Below are positions 7,006 through 13,516 of a DNA stretch of 13,516 bases, piece by piece (position 1 is the first letter of the stretch; each line of letters opens with the position of its first letter). The notes beneath the pieces are model-generated. The model did not search any database. It had not been told where the DNA came from and was given only the letters and a program-made list of their open reading frames with translations. The position numbers and the translations under genes are program-made. The stretch comes from an uncultured Campylobacter sp. (GTDB lineage: Bacteria > Campylobacterota > Campylobacteria > Campylobacterales > Campylobacteraceae), in the NCBI RefSeq assembly GCF_937997405.1, contig NZ_CALKTL010000144.1, positions 1 through 13,516 of the forward strand, in the 5' to 3' direction.

Positions 7006-7803
7006 TTATTGCCTATATTCAAACTCCTCGCTTGGGAAGCTCTCGTCCTTCACTTCGCGCGCGTATTCGCGCACCGCGCCTTTTACCAGCGCAGCGCCGT
7101 CTAAATAACGCTTAACGAATTTCGGCCGAAACTCCGTGAAAAATCCGCACATATCGCTCCACACGAGCACCTGTCCGTCTATGCCCGCGCCCGCGCCGAT
7201 GCCGATGACGGGCACGTCGGTGCCGAGCGCCACTTGATTTGCGACCGCGGAAATCGTCCCCTCTACCAGCAGCAGCACCGAGCCCGCCTCGACAAGCGCT
7301 CTAGCGTCGTTTAAGACCTCGCGCGCGCCCTCCTCTCCGCGTCCACTTACCTTGTAACCGCCCATAAAGCGCGAAAACTGCGGCTTTAGCCCGATGTGGC
7401 TCATCACGGCGATACCGTTTCGATGAAGCAGCGCCACGGTATCTGCCATATGCGCGCCGCCTTCGATTTTGACGGCGTCGCAGCCGGTGCTCTCATAAAC
7501 TTTGGCGCAGTTTTGCAGCGCGAGCTCGGGCGTCGCGCACGAGCAAAACGGCATGTCCACGACCATATACGCCCGCTTTAGCCCCCGTCTTACGGCGCGC
7601 GCATGATAGATCATCTGCTCTACGCTTGCGCCCAGGGTCTCGGAGTGCCCGCCGAAGCTCATATTTAGGCTGTCGCCTACGAGCACCATATCGACCTCGT
7701 CGTCGAAAATTTTAGCAAAAAGCGCGTCGTAGGCGGTGATCATCACGATCTTTTCGCCGGATTTTTTCATCTCATATAATTTAGAAAGCGTGATTTTTGA
7801 CAT
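7006..7803 (-). CDS. panB: 3-methyl-2-oxobutanoate hydroxymethyltransferase (ketopantoate hydroxymethyltransferase)
   Basis: PanB makes ketopantoate from alpha-ketoisovalerate and 5,10-methylenetetrahydrofolate, the first committed step of pantothenate and coenzyme A synthesis, in the cytosol. The 265-residue product is full length and has the family landmarks: MITAYDALFAKIFD (21-34), the metal/substrate residues in VGDSLNM (D44, S45), VVDMPF with D83, VKIEGG with K112 and E114, HIGLKPQ (136-142), the catalytic-base region LLLVEG with E181, and PVIGIGAGAGIDGQVLVWSDMCG (198-220). AAGGAG precedes the ATG by 5 bases. The gene is single, with panC and panD not beside it, and divergent from ssrA. 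Confidence 0.97.
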   Translation of the reverse strand: MSKITLSKLYEMKKSGEKIVMITAYDALFAKIFDDEVDMVLVGDSLNMSFGGHSETLGASVEQMIYHARAVRRGLKRAYMVVDMPFCSCATPELALQNCAKVYESTGCDAVKIEGGAHMADTVALLHRNGIAVMSHIGLKPQFSRFMGGYKVSGRGEEGAREVLNDARALVEAGSVLLLVEGTISAVANQVALGTDVPVIGIGAGAGIDGQVLVWSDMCGFFTEFRPKFVKRYLDGAALVKGAVREYAREVKDESFPSEEFEYRQ

Positions 7804-7837
7804 TTTGGCTCCTTGATTTGGTTAAAATTTGAACACA

Positions 7838-7843
7838 ATTCTA
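7838..7843 (-). promoter_or_regulatory. Candidate extended -10 promoter of panB
   Basis: On the minus strand TATGCTAGAAT reads as an extended -10 (TGC then TAGAAT, 7843-7838), about 35 bases before the panB ATG. No clear -35 is visible at the right distance, which is common in Campylobacter promoters. It sits back to back with the ssrA promoter. Confidence 0.4.
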
Positions 7844-7856
7844 GCATAAGCCGAAT

Positions 7857-7885
7857 TTGACATTTATAAAATTTTAAAGTAAAAT
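7857..7885 (+). promoter_or_regulatory. Sigma-70 promoter of ssrA
   Basis: A perfect -35 box TTGACA (7857-7862), a 17-base spacer, and a -10 box TAAAAT (7880-7885) predict a start near 7892. That is about 10 bases before the mature tmRNA 5' end. A strong housekeeping promoter is expected for tmRNA. Confidence 0.75.
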
Positions 7886-7901
7886 GCGCGCGCATTCTTT
7901 C

Positions 7902-8263
7902 GGGGGTGACTTGGCTTCGACGGGAACGGATGGGTCAAGGCGGCATGTCGCTTTGGATACAGCGTATAAAATCCAAACTAAATTTAAACGCAAACAACGT
8001 TAAATTTGCTCCTGCTTACGCTAAAGCTGCGTAAGTCCAGTCGAGCCCTGCTCCGCGCCGATACTATCTAAGCGCGGCGGCGGGTAATCTGCGATAGCGT
8101 AGCTCTGCGGCGTGACGAGCCGTAGGGTGAAATCCTAGTCTTTGCGCCGGCGGGTCGTTTTGGAAAGTGAGCGAGCCTGCGCGAGAACTTCACTTTTGCT
8201 AAACATGTAGAGGCTTTGGTCATTTGTTTTCGGACTGCGGTTCAATCCCGCACACCTCCACCA
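7902..8263 (+). ncRNA. ssrA: Transfer-messenger RNA (tmRNA)
   Basis: tmRNA rescues ribosomes stalled on broken mRNAs and tags the partial product for proteolysis. The 5' end GGGGGTG (7902-7908) pairs with CACCTCC (8253-8259) to form the 7-bp acceptor stem, including the conserved third-position G-U pair. It is followed by A and an encoded CCA (8261-8263). The TGGCTTCGACGGG block after the 5' end and the T-arm TGCGG-TTCAATC-CCGCA (about 8236-8252) are typical. The tag frame lies at 7990-8034. The whole is one-piece, 362 nt. The SmpB gene is not in the window. Confidence 0.97.
7990..8034 (+). other. tmRNA tag-peptide frame
   Basis: The resume codon GCA (7990-7992) starts a 14-codon frame, ANNVKFAPAYAKAA, ending at TAA 8032-8034. 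This matches the tag I know from Campylobacter tmRNA and ends in the small hydrophobic residues recognised by Clp-type proteases. Confidence 0.93.
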
Positions 8264-8375
8264 ATTAAGCTATCTTTAAGTTCCAATCACTTCTTTTTAC
8301 TTCTCTTTAATTCCCGTATATAGGCGCTTATCTTAGATTTCGATTATTTTTCTCTTCTTTTATTTTTGTTTGTAG

Positions 8376-8381
8376 TATAAT
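8376..8381 (+). promoter_or_regulatory. Candidate promoter of the immunity island
   Basis: A perfect TATAAT (8376-8381) follows a T-rich tract (TTTTATTTTTGTTTG), the pattern of Campylobacter sigma-70 promoters, which often lack a -35. It lies about 110 bases before the first island gene. The leader carries a short frame reading …VFVEKDDIEKWY to a TAA at 8466-8468, perhaps a remnant of a lost gene. Confidence 0.5.
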
Positions 8382-8492
8382 TACTTCTGAAAAAATAGGA
8401 GTTTTATTAGGGACTTTTTTGTATTGGGGGTTTTCGTAGAGAAAGACGATATAGAAAAATGGTATTAATCTTATACTTAAAAGGAGCGAATT

Positions 8493-8837
8493 ATGTTGTT
8501 TACAGATGAGGATTTTGTAAATATCGTGCCGCAGGATCTTTTAGAGCGCGGTATACGCCTAAGAGAGGAGCTCGGTTTTTATGAAATCGCTTGGAAATTT
8601 GACGATGTAATGGAGGTACTAAAAATTACAAGAGGCAAAGGTATGATTATTCTAGGAGGAGAAGTATATCGCCTAAGCGGTAATAAGCCCGTCATCACAT
8701 GCGACGGCTGGTATACAAACAAGGGAGATGACGATGCATTCGAAGTGGCAATCGAATATATCGCTAAGTATCGCGCTAGAAACGGAGATGATTTTATATA
8801 TTATCCAGCCATTGGCCCCGGGCAGGTGCCCAAATGA
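8493..8837 (+). CDS. Imm40-like immunity protein
   Basis: This 114-residue soluble protein resembles the Imm40 family, small proteins that neutralise polymorphic or contact-dependent toxins. The recognisable core is ILGGEVYRLSGNKPVITCDGWYTNK (about 53-77): Gly-Gly-x-Val-Tyr, a short turn, then the conserved DxWY, followed by a C-terminal helix (FEVAIEYIAKYR, 83-94). The N-terminal helical part (LLERGIRLREELGFYEIAW) also fits. AAGGAG at 8481-8486 sits 6 bases before the ATG. The stop overlaps the ATG of the next, decayed frame. No toxin gene is adjacent, so it would be an orphan immunity gene. Assignment is from remembered family features, not a search, and is moderately certain. Confidence 0.6.
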   Translation: MLFTDEDFVNIVPQDLLERGIRLREELGFYEIAWKFDDVMEVLKITRGKGMIILGGEVYRLSGNKPVITCDGWYTNKGDDDAFEVAIEYIAKYRARNGDDFIYYPAIGPGQVPK

Positions 8838-8946
8838 AAATTTTAATTGGATTGTGTATAGGAAATTTCATAAAAGTATGAAGGGCGCGTTTAAGCAGGT
8901 TGAATTTGAATTCAGCGTAAAAAAAGAGGATTGGATAAGGCGTTAA
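8834..8946 (+). pseudogene. Decayed small gene downstream of the Imm40-like gene
   Basis: An ATG overlapping the preceding stop (8834) reads MKILIGLCIGNFIKV then stops at TGA 8879-8881. Another frame gives MKGAFKQVEFEFSVKKEDWIRR from 8878 to a TAA at 8944-8946. The coupled start and the protein-like tail in a different frame suggest one gene broken by a frameshift or internal deletion. The family is unknown. The 22-residue tail alone has no ribosome binding site. Confidence 0.35.
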
Positions 8947-9004
8947 ATTTGGAAAGGAATAAGGAAAAACGCTATGAAATTTAAAATTTTAGAACCGAGG
9001 CTTT

Positions 9005-9055
9005 ATGAAAGATAAGGATATGGTTATAGAAGCGCGAGGGCGAATGCGGCATTGA
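9005..9055 (+). other. Possible short leader frame coupled to the next gene
   Basis: A 16-codon frame (MKDKDMVIEARGRMRH) has GAGG five bases before its ATG. It ends in TGATG, so its stop overlaps the next start. The next gene has only a weak, distant GAGGG, so reinitiation from this leader is a reasonable way for it to be translated. It may also be a remnant. Confidence 0.3.
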
Positions 9056-9423
9056 TGGCTAAAATAGATATTTTATTAAATTTGATAAATTTTACTAAAG
9101 ATATAAGCGTGATAAAAAGCGACTTGGCAAAGATAGGCTTTGATAGCGAATTGGAGCTTGTAACAATAACTCAAAATACGATTGCAAATATCTTAAATAG
9201 AGTCGTCGATAAAGAAATTTCATATGATCTCCTTGAGGAATGGGCAAATTTAATCGAGTGTCGCGAGGATATAGGATATGAGGATGAAATTTTGCAAGAG
9301 ATCATATTTGAGCTGGCAAACCCTTGCCTTTATGGAGAGATAGACGAAGAGAAGATTTGTATGATTTTAGATAAAATTAAATGCGGGTGGAGCGAGACGA
9401 ATGATATTAGAGAAAAATATTGA
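9055..9423 (+). CDS. Uncharacterised small acidic protein, probable immunity-type
   Basis: The product is 122 residues, soluble, acidic and predicted helical. It has an N-terminal ILLNLINFTKDISVIKSDLAKIGFDSE, a LVTITQNTIANILNRVV helix, and a distinctive EEWANLIECREDIGYEDEILQEIIFELANP block (61-90). I recall this block as the signature of a widespread family of unnamed small proteins, found in many bacteria and often near toxin or immunity genes. I cannot give it a firm family name. The ATG at 9055 is preferred over the TTG just before it. It overlaps the following gene by 23 bases, so the pair forms an operon. AT-rich codon use differs from the housekeeping genes. A toxin-antidote role is inference from context. 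Confidence 0.6.
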   Translation: MAKIDILLNLINFTKDISVIKSDLAKIGFDSELELVTITQNTIANILNRVVDKEISYDLLEEWANLIECREDIGYEDEILQEIIFELANPCLYGEIDEEKICMILDKIKCGWSETNDIREKY

Positions 9424-9736
9424 TATTGTGGGCGAAAGAGCTATTTTACTAATGGCGCTGGGCTCATTACGGGCATTGGAACATAAGGCAATTACCATAG
9501 ATGAAAGCCAAAGAATTTTGTTTTCACCCTATATCTCAACGCATTTGGAAAAAAATAAGGTTAATGAACGCATTATAGATATAATAATCGAATGCTGCGA
9601 ATTAGAGGATATTTTTGAGCTAATTCCTACAAAATATATACAAACCTTACGAATATTGCAAAATAGAATAATAAAAATTTTAAAGCGATACGATGAAGAG
9701 CCCAGAAAAAGATGGGTAATTATAGATGAGAAATAG
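9401..9736 (+). CDS. DUF3969-like small protein
   Basis: The 111-residue protein resembles the DUF3969 family, small helical proteins of unknown function. Features supporting this are ERAILLMALGSLRALEHKAITIDESQRILFSPY (12-44) with the LFSPY motif, and ECCELEDIFELIP (64-76). Between them is a helix with KNKVNERIIDIII. There are no signal or membrane segments. It starts inside the preceding gene and has a purine-rich GGAGCGAGACGA stretch before the ATG. Members of this family sit in toxin-immunity neighbourhoods in some genomes, so an immunity function is a reasonable guess. DUF assignment is from memory and moderately sure. Confidence 0.6.
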   Translation: MILEKNIDIVGERAILLMALGSLRALEHKAITIDESQRILFSPYISTHLEKNKVNERIIDIIIECCELEDIFELIPTKYIQTLRILQNRIIKILKRYDEEPRKRWVIIDEK

Positions 9737-10130
9737 CCTCCATAGCTCCGCTTTTGGCGAGCACTAAATAAAATTTGGCTCAAGACAAGTTAAAACTTTT
9801 AAAGGAATTTTTGGCTTATCTTGAACCTTTAAAATTTTAACGGCACGATAGAAACTCCGTGTAAATTTAATCCTTTCAATACTTGATAATGCTATTAACA
9901 AGATTAGTGTGCAATATATGTGAATCATAGATTTTAGATAAATCGGCAAATTTTACGATTTAAGGAATTTGATAGTATTAATCCTATTATTAATTTTATA
10001 CTATTAATAAGAGTAGTTTTGTAGATAAAATTCCAAATTTTGAATTAAAACATATATTTTAGCATTTTTAAATAAAGTCAAGAGTAAAATCTTAAAGACG
10101 CGATACTATAATATAAATATTTAAAGATAT
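9737..10130. other. AT-rich intergenic region, no gene supported
   Basis: Nothing coding is supported between the last island gene and tRNA-fMet. A 61-codon minus-strand frame at 9764-9949 is hydrophobic and Ile/Leu-rich, as expected of AT-rich chance frames, and has no ribosome binding site. The stretch contains a long inverted repeat (9789-9841) and several TATTAAT copies near 9977-10008. Confidence 0.5.
9789..9841. repeat. Long imperfect inverted repeat downstream of the immunity island
   Basis: GTTAAAACTTTTAAAGG (9789-9805) and CCTTTAAAATTTTAAC (9826-9841) are inverted copies with one single-base bulge, around a 20-base loop. The RNA would fold into a 16-bp AT-rich hairpin on either strand. 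Without a GC-rich stem or adjacent T-run it is not a classical terminator. It may be a remnant of a palindromic element. Confidence 0.55.
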
Positions 10131-10205
<75 letters not shown>

Positions 10206-10247
10206 ATATGAGAAGCGCAAATGAATTTTAAATAACATTCACGAAAG

Positions 10248-10322
10248 TGGATGGGGTAGGAGGATTCGAACCTCCGAATGATTGGACCAAAACCAATTGC
10301 CTTGCCACTTGGCTATACCCCA
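10248..10322 (-). tRNA. tRNA-Gln (UUG)
   Basis: The reverse complement gives acceptor TGGGGTA/TACCCCA, D arm GCC…GGC, anticodon stem ATTGG/CCAAT around loop TTTTGGT (anticodon TTG), T arm GGAGG-TTCGAAT-CCTCC, discriminator T and an encoded CCA (10250-10248). All stems are fully paired. Confidence 0.95.
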
Positions 10323-10343
10323 ACTTTAATTTAATAATTTAAA

Positions 10344-10372
10344 ATTATACATAAATAAATATAGAAAGTCAA
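10344..10372 (-). promoter_or_regulatory. Promoter of the tRNA-Gln/tRNA-fMet unit
   Basis: On the minus strand a TTGACT -35 (10372-10367), 17-base spacer and perfect TATAAT -10 (10349-10344) lie about 20 bases before the tRNA-Gln 5' end. The near-consensus boxes suit strong stable-RNA expression. Confidence 0.8.
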
Positions 10373-10532
10373 TACTTTATATTTTTAATAATGATAAAAC
10401 TGGATATCAAAAAAAGCATATAACTCAATATAATTTATACTGTCATCTTAAATAAAATTTAATATTTATATAAAAATAATAGTTAATTTTATAACATAAA
10501 AAATTAAAGTGTTAAAAATAAAATTAAATTTA

Positions 10533-10567
10533 AGAAAATAAAAAAGGCTCAGATAAATCTGAGCCTT
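10533..10567 (-). terminator. Rho-independent terminator of the pseudopilin gene
   Basis: A perfect 10-bp stem (AAGGCTCAGA, 10567-10558, with its complement at 10553-10544) and a 4-base loop are followed on the minus strand by TTTTTATTTT. It lies 24 bases after the pilin-like gene's stop and isolates that gene from the tRNAs downstream. Confidence 0.9.
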
Positions 10568-10590
10568 GAGATACTTAATTTTGAGCAAAA

Positions 10591-11061
10591 TTATTCGTTA
10601 AAATTAACACCGCTACCGCCAAGTCTAATTGGGCTTGACTCTGTGATCTTTTTAACAGCCTCTTGTACTCCTTTGCATGCAGCTTCTGTACTAGTTACAT
10701 TAGAAACTTTTAACACAGGTGTAACGCCGTTTTCAATTCCCTTTTTAGCATCATCTGCATCTGCGGTTACCATTTCAAATTTAATGCACGCATTGCCTTT
10801 TACATTCATCTCACCATTATCTGTCAAAGGTACATTAGTAATGTCTTTTAAGGCTCTAGCTGGATTCATTGCGCTTGGTAGCTTACCTTGTGCGGTATAA
10901 AAGCCGGTTAATTCTGTAACGACAGTCGCTACGTTTGTAGCCGCTTTAGAAACCTCAGCATCATCACGTGTAGCTGCAAGTCTTGGAATAGCAACAGCTG
11001 CCAAAATACCTAAAATAACGATAACGAAGATCAACTCGATCATAGTAAAACCTTTTTTCAT
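10591..11061 (-). CDS. Type IV pilin-like pseudopilin (transformation/type II secretion system)
   Basis: The 156-residue product has a classic class III signal: MKKG/FTMIELIFVIVILGILAAVAIPRL, with prepilin peptidase cleavage after Gly4, Glu at mature position +5, and a hydrophobic helix to about residue 25. The C-terminal globular part has two cysteines (C92 and C129), likely forming the disulfide-bounded loop typical of pilins. In Campylobacter such single pseudopilins belong to the type II secretion-like DNA uptake system needed for natural transformation, or resemble CtsG. The exact paralogue is uncertain. AAGGAG precedes the ATG. The gene is monocistronic, with its own consensus promoter and terminator. 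It acts in the inner membrane and periplasm. Confidence 0.85.
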   Translation of the reverse strand: MKKGFTMIELIFVIVILGILAAVAIPRLAATRDDAEVSKAATNVATVVTELTGFYTAQGKLPSAMNPARALKDITNVPLTDNGEMNVKGNACIKFEMVTADADDAKKGIENGVTPVLKVSNVTSTEAACKGVQEAVKKITESSPIRLGGSGVNFNE

Positions 11062-11088
11062 GGTTTACTCCTTAAATAAAATTCATCC

Positions 11089-11104
11089 CGCATACCTATA
11101 TGCG
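11089..11104 (-). other. Hairpin in the pseudopilin 5' leader
   Basis: CGCATA and TATGCG form a 6-bp stem with a 4-base loop in the roughly 49-nt leader between the promoter and the Shine-Dalgarno. It could stabilise the transcript or affect translation. No regulator is known. Confidence 0.4.
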
Positions 11105-11116
11105 AAACTTGGCGGA

Positions 11117-11145
11117 ATTATAGAGAAAAATTTAAAAATTGTCAA
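11117..11145 (-). promoter_or_regulatory. Consensus sigma-70 promoter of the pseudopilin gene
   Basis: On the minus strand both boxes are perfect, TTGACA (11145-11140) and TATAAT (11122-11117), with an ideal 17-base spacer. The predicted start is near 11110. This is the strongest-looking promoter in the window and suggests high constitutive transcription of the pilin-like gene. Confidence 0.85.
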
Positions 11146-11336
11146 TAGTTTTTGGCAAATTTTTTACAATTTATTTACAAAATCCGATTTTGTGGGCATT
11201 TCAAAATCAAAATTTCAAGTTCATTTGCTCTATTAATGTATTGTAGTATCGCCTCTGTACATTTATATCATAAAAATTATTTGCTTTCATTCTGCGCGCG
11301 TCCGATAAACCATATGTCTATTCGAGATACAGAATG

Positions 11337-12509
11337 CTACAACCCGTATCTCTTCGTAAGAATTCCATACTCCTCCACGCGTCTATCTCGCAAAAACGGC
11401 CACCAGCGGCGCACGTTTTCGCATCTTTGCATATCGATAGTTACGACTTCGCATAGCTCATCGGTGCTATTTGCACGAAACAGCTGTTCGCCCTGCGCGC
11501 CAAAAACAAAGCTATTGCCCCAAAATCTAATCCCCTCTTCGCTGGCAAGCTGATCTACGCGCTGTTTATTCGGCAGCACCTCTAAAGTTTCGCCGTTAAA
11601 TTTTATCTCTATCGAAATCTTTAAATTCCCTCGCGCCGCCTCATTTTTAGCGGGCAAAATTTCGCCGCCGATCGCCATTTTGCCGCCATCCGTTAGCGCC
11701 CCGTTATTAAAGGATAAAATTCCGCCCTCGCTTAAAATTTTACTCTCACCGCCCGTATCCGTGGAGCGCGAAATTTTATCGCGCACATTTAAATTTGCTT
11801 CGCTCCCGGATAAAATTTCATCCGGCGAGACTTCGCTAAGCGCGGCTTTTTCAAAACCCACGCGATTTACGGCGATTACGGGCAGGGAGTTTGCCACCGC
11901 ATGCCCGCGCTGTACCGCGACCCAGGCCTCTAGCTGGCGCGCTTTTTCGTCCTCGCCGTCGCCATCAAACCACCCGATCGCGGTCGGATATATGAGTAGC
12001 TCGGCACCGCGTAGCGCCATCGCGCGCGCCGCCTCGGGATACCACTGATCCCAGCACACGAGCACGCCGAGCCGTCCCACGCTCGTATCTATGGGCTCAA
12101 AGCCCAGATCGCCCGGCGTGAAATAAAATTTTTCGTAAAACTGCGGATCGTCGGGTATGTGCATCTTGCGGTACTTGCCGGCGATCCTGCCGTCGCGCTC
12201 GAAGACCACGGCGGTGTTGTGATACAGCCCCGCGGCACGGCGCTCGAAAAGCGAACTTACCAGCACGACGCCAAATCTCTTCGCCACTTCGCTCCACAGC
12301 CGCAAATCGCGCTCGAAATCCTGCGCATAGTCGAAATTTTCGGTATTTTCGCGCTGGCAAAAATAATGCGTCTGATGAAGCTCTTGCAAAACGATTAACT
12401 GCGCGCCCTTTGCCACCGCACGCGCGATAAGCTCGATGCTACGCGTTATCGTGCAAGCCTTGGTGCCTTCAAATTTATGCGAAATCAGCCCAACTTTTAA
12501 AATTTTCAT
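11337..12509 (-). CDS. aguB: N-carbamoylputrescine amidase with a ~100-residue insertion
   Basis: AguB, a nitrilase-superfamily enzyme, hydrolyses N-carbamoylputrescine to putrescine, ammonia and CO2. The catalytic triad is present: Glu43 in LQELHQ, Lys115 in KYRKMHIPDD, and Cys152 in VLVCWDQWYPEAAR. Other landmarks are QRGHAVANSLPVIAVNRVGFE (200-220) and GIRFWGNSFVFGAQGE (326-341). Family members are usually about 290 residues; this one has 390 because about 222-324 inserts between VNRVGFEK and GIRFWG. That insert is low in hydrophobic core residues, repeats ILS-type motifs (EILSGS, KILSEGG, GILSF, EILPAK), and resembles no domain I know. The frame stays open throughout, so the gene may be functional with a surface loop. 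GAAGGA precedes the ATG. aguA ends 20 bases upstream, forming an operon. Confidence 0.93.
   Translation of the reverse strand: MKILKVGLISHKFEGTKACTITRSIELIARAVAKGAQLIVLQELHQTHYFCQRENTENFDYAQDFERDLRLWSEVAKRFGVVLVSSLFERRAAGLYHNTAVVFERDGRIAGKYRKMHIPDDPQFYEKFYFTPGDLGFEPIDTSVGRLGVLVCWDQWYPEAARAMALRGAELLIYPTAIGWFDGDGEDEKARQLEAWVAVQRGHAVANSLPVIAVNRVGFEKAALSEVSPDEILSGSEANLNVRDKISRSTDTGGESKILSEGGILSFNNGALTDGGKMAIGGEILPAKNEAARGNLKISIEIKFNGETLEVLPNKQRVDQLASEEGIRFWGNSFVFGAQGEQLFRANSTDELCEVVTIDMQRCENVRRWWPFLRDRRVEEYGILTKRYGL
11538..11846. repeat. Repeat-like DNA inserted in frame within aguB
   Basis: The part of aguB encoding the extra ~103 residues is full of AAAATTT-type blocks. The plus strand reads GATAAAATTCCGCCCTCGC near 11713, very like the units upstream of rbfA (GATAAAATTCCATCGCCGC type). 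It also contains TTAAAATTTTA, GAAATTTTATCG and GGATAAAATTTC. Boundaries are set by where nitrilase similarity stops and restarts, so they are approximate. Confidence 0.5.
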
Positions 12510-12529
12510 ATTTTTCCTTCGATCTAAAT

Positions 12530-13516
12530 TTAAAGTTTAAATTTATTCATGCACGAGCAATGCAGCGAGCCGTTTTGGCGAATGAAAACGCGCGCGTTCA
12601 CCCCCACTACTTCGCGATCCGCGCACGCCGCTCGCAGACGCGACAGCGCCAGCTCGTCCGCCGCGCGGTTTGGATCGCGCGGATCTGCGGGATCTGCATA
12701 GGTAGGCACGATGAGCGCGCCGTTTAAAAAGACGAAATTTGCGTAAGTCGCGGGCAGCCTGCGCCCCTGATAAAATATTGCGCGCGGGATCGGCAGTTCG
12801 ATCACGTCGTATCCAAGCGATGAAATTTCATCCTTCATCGCGCCAAGCTCCGCGTAGTGCAGATCGCTCGGATCGTCGCACGACGAAATAGCCACAGTGC
12901 GCGGGCTTAAAAAGCGTGCAAGAGTATCTATGTGGCTATCGGTGTCGTCGCCTTTTATGAAGCCGCGTCCCAGCCAGATTATCTTTTTTAGCCCGAAAAT
13001 TTCACGCAGCCGCGCGTCCAGCTCGGCCTTGCTTAGGGAGTTGCGATTTTCGTTCAGCAAACATGCGCTCGTAGTTAGCATCGTGCCCGCGCCGTCAAAA
13101 TCGACGCTGCCGCCTTCTAAGATCAGATCCACGTCTCGCAGCGGACGGGCGTTTGCGGCGTAAAGCTTGGAATTTAACGCGTCGTCCTTGGCGCTTGCAA
13201 ACTTGCCGCCCCAGGCGTTGAAACGAAAATTTAGCCCCATGATTTTACCGCCCTCCTCTACGTCGATCGCGCCGTAATCGCGGATCCACGTATCGTCGGT
13301 ATCGATTTGCGCGAAGCTCGCGTTTGCTAAGCCGCCGCAAATTTGCTCAAAATCCTCGCGGCTCGGCGCGATCGCGACGACCGGCTCAAACCTCGCTGCG
13401 GCGGCGATAAAGCTGCGATAAGCCGCCCGTATCTCGCCTAAATACGGCGCCCAGTCGGTACCTGCGTGCGGCAAAGACACCAAAAGCGCCTCTTGCTCTT
13501 CCCATTCGGCGAATGC
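12530..13516 (-). CDS. aguA: Agmatine deiminase, 5' end outside the window
   Basis: AguA converts agmatine to N-carbamoylputrescine and ammonia, feeding aguB directly downstream. The frame is open to the window edge; the visible start AFAEWEEQEALLVSLPHAGTDW matches the family N-terminus (EWEEQEA…WPH…DTDW), so only a few codons are missing. Landmarks include DTDDTWIRDYGAI, FRFNAWGGKF, LEGGSVDFDGAGTMLTT, KGDDTDSHIDTLARF with the catalytic His, and GSLHCSC with the catalytic Cys near the C-terminus. These are the pentein-fold guanidine-modifying residues. The C-terminal end MNKFKL replaces the more usual ITQQ-type ending after the Cys. 329 codons including the stop are visible. Confidence 0.95.
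   Translation of the reverse strand, partial: AFAEWEEQEALLVSLPHAGTDWAPYLGEIRAAYRSFIAAAARFEPVVAIAPSREDFEQICGGLANASFAQIDTDDTWIRDYGAIDVEEGGKIMGLNFRFNAWGGKFASAKDDALNSKLYAANARPLRDVDLILEGGSVDFDGAGTMLTTSACLLNENRNSLSKAELDARLREIFGLKKIIWLGRGFIKGDDTDSHIDTLARFLSPRTVAISSCDDPSDLHYAELGAMKDEISSLGYDVIELPIPRAIFYQGRRLPATYANFVFLNGALIVPTYADPADPRDPNRAADELALSRLRAACADREVVGVNARVFIRQNGSLHCSCMNKFKL

Noticed and set aside
8236..8263. Possible attachment site formed by the 3' end of ssrA
   Set aside because: I found no second copy of this sequence in the window and no integrase gene, so an att site cannot be supported from here.
9764..9949. 61-codon hydrophobic minus-strand frame near the inverted repeat
   Set aside because: AT-rich DNA readily gives Ile/Leu-rich frames; no ribosome binding site, and it crosses the palindrome.

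Overview
The window looks like chromosome from a Campylobacter-type epsilonproteobacterium. The strongest evidence is the tmRNA, whose encoded tag ANNVKFAPAYAKAA is the tag I know from Campylobacter. Supporting signs are the RbfA, RimP, RibD and RuvB sequences, AAATTT-rich intergenic DNA and T-rich promoters. Housekeeping genes are GC-rich and intergenic DNA is plentiful, which fits one of the oral, higher-GC species (C. gracilis-like) better than C. jejuni. The species is inferred, not shown.

Layout. At 1-1011, a degenerate ~34-bp tandem repeat precedes the overlapping ribosome-maturation genes rbfA and rimP. About 1 kb without a convincing gene follows (1012-2017), containing another degenerate repeat array. 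ribD (riboflavin synthesis) starts at 2018 but loses its family sequence near 2881, where AT-rich accessory DNA begins. That DNA holds a two-pass membrane protein of unknown function (3256-3858, minus) and the start of a broken gene overlapping its stop. ruvB (4067-5083, minus) is intact. An 820-bp repeat-rich spacer precedes a membrane-anchored gene split by one in-frame stop (5904-6578, minus). After another GC-rich spacer comes panB (7006-7803, minus), divergent from ssrA (tmRNA, 7902-8263).

Between ssrA and initiator tRNA-Met lies an AT-rich island of small plus-strand genes (8264-10130): an Imm40-like immunity protein, a decayed remnant, an uncharacterised acidic protein, and an overlapping DUF3969-like protein. 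No toxin is visible, so it reads as an orphan-immunity cassette beside an RNA-gene hotspot. Next, on the minus strand, are tRNA-fMet and tRNA-Gln behind a near-consensus promoter, then a type IV pilin-like (pseudopilin) gene with a consensus promoter and a clean terminator. The window closes with the putrescine genes aguB and aguA (minus; aguA runs off the right edge), which convert agmatine to N-carbamoylputrescine and then putrescine. aguB carries a ~100-residue insertion whose DNA resembles the intergenic repeats.

Main points of interest: the immunity island beside ssrA, the repeat-like DNA both between genes and apparently in frame inside aguB, the truncated ribD, and the nonsense-split membrane gene.
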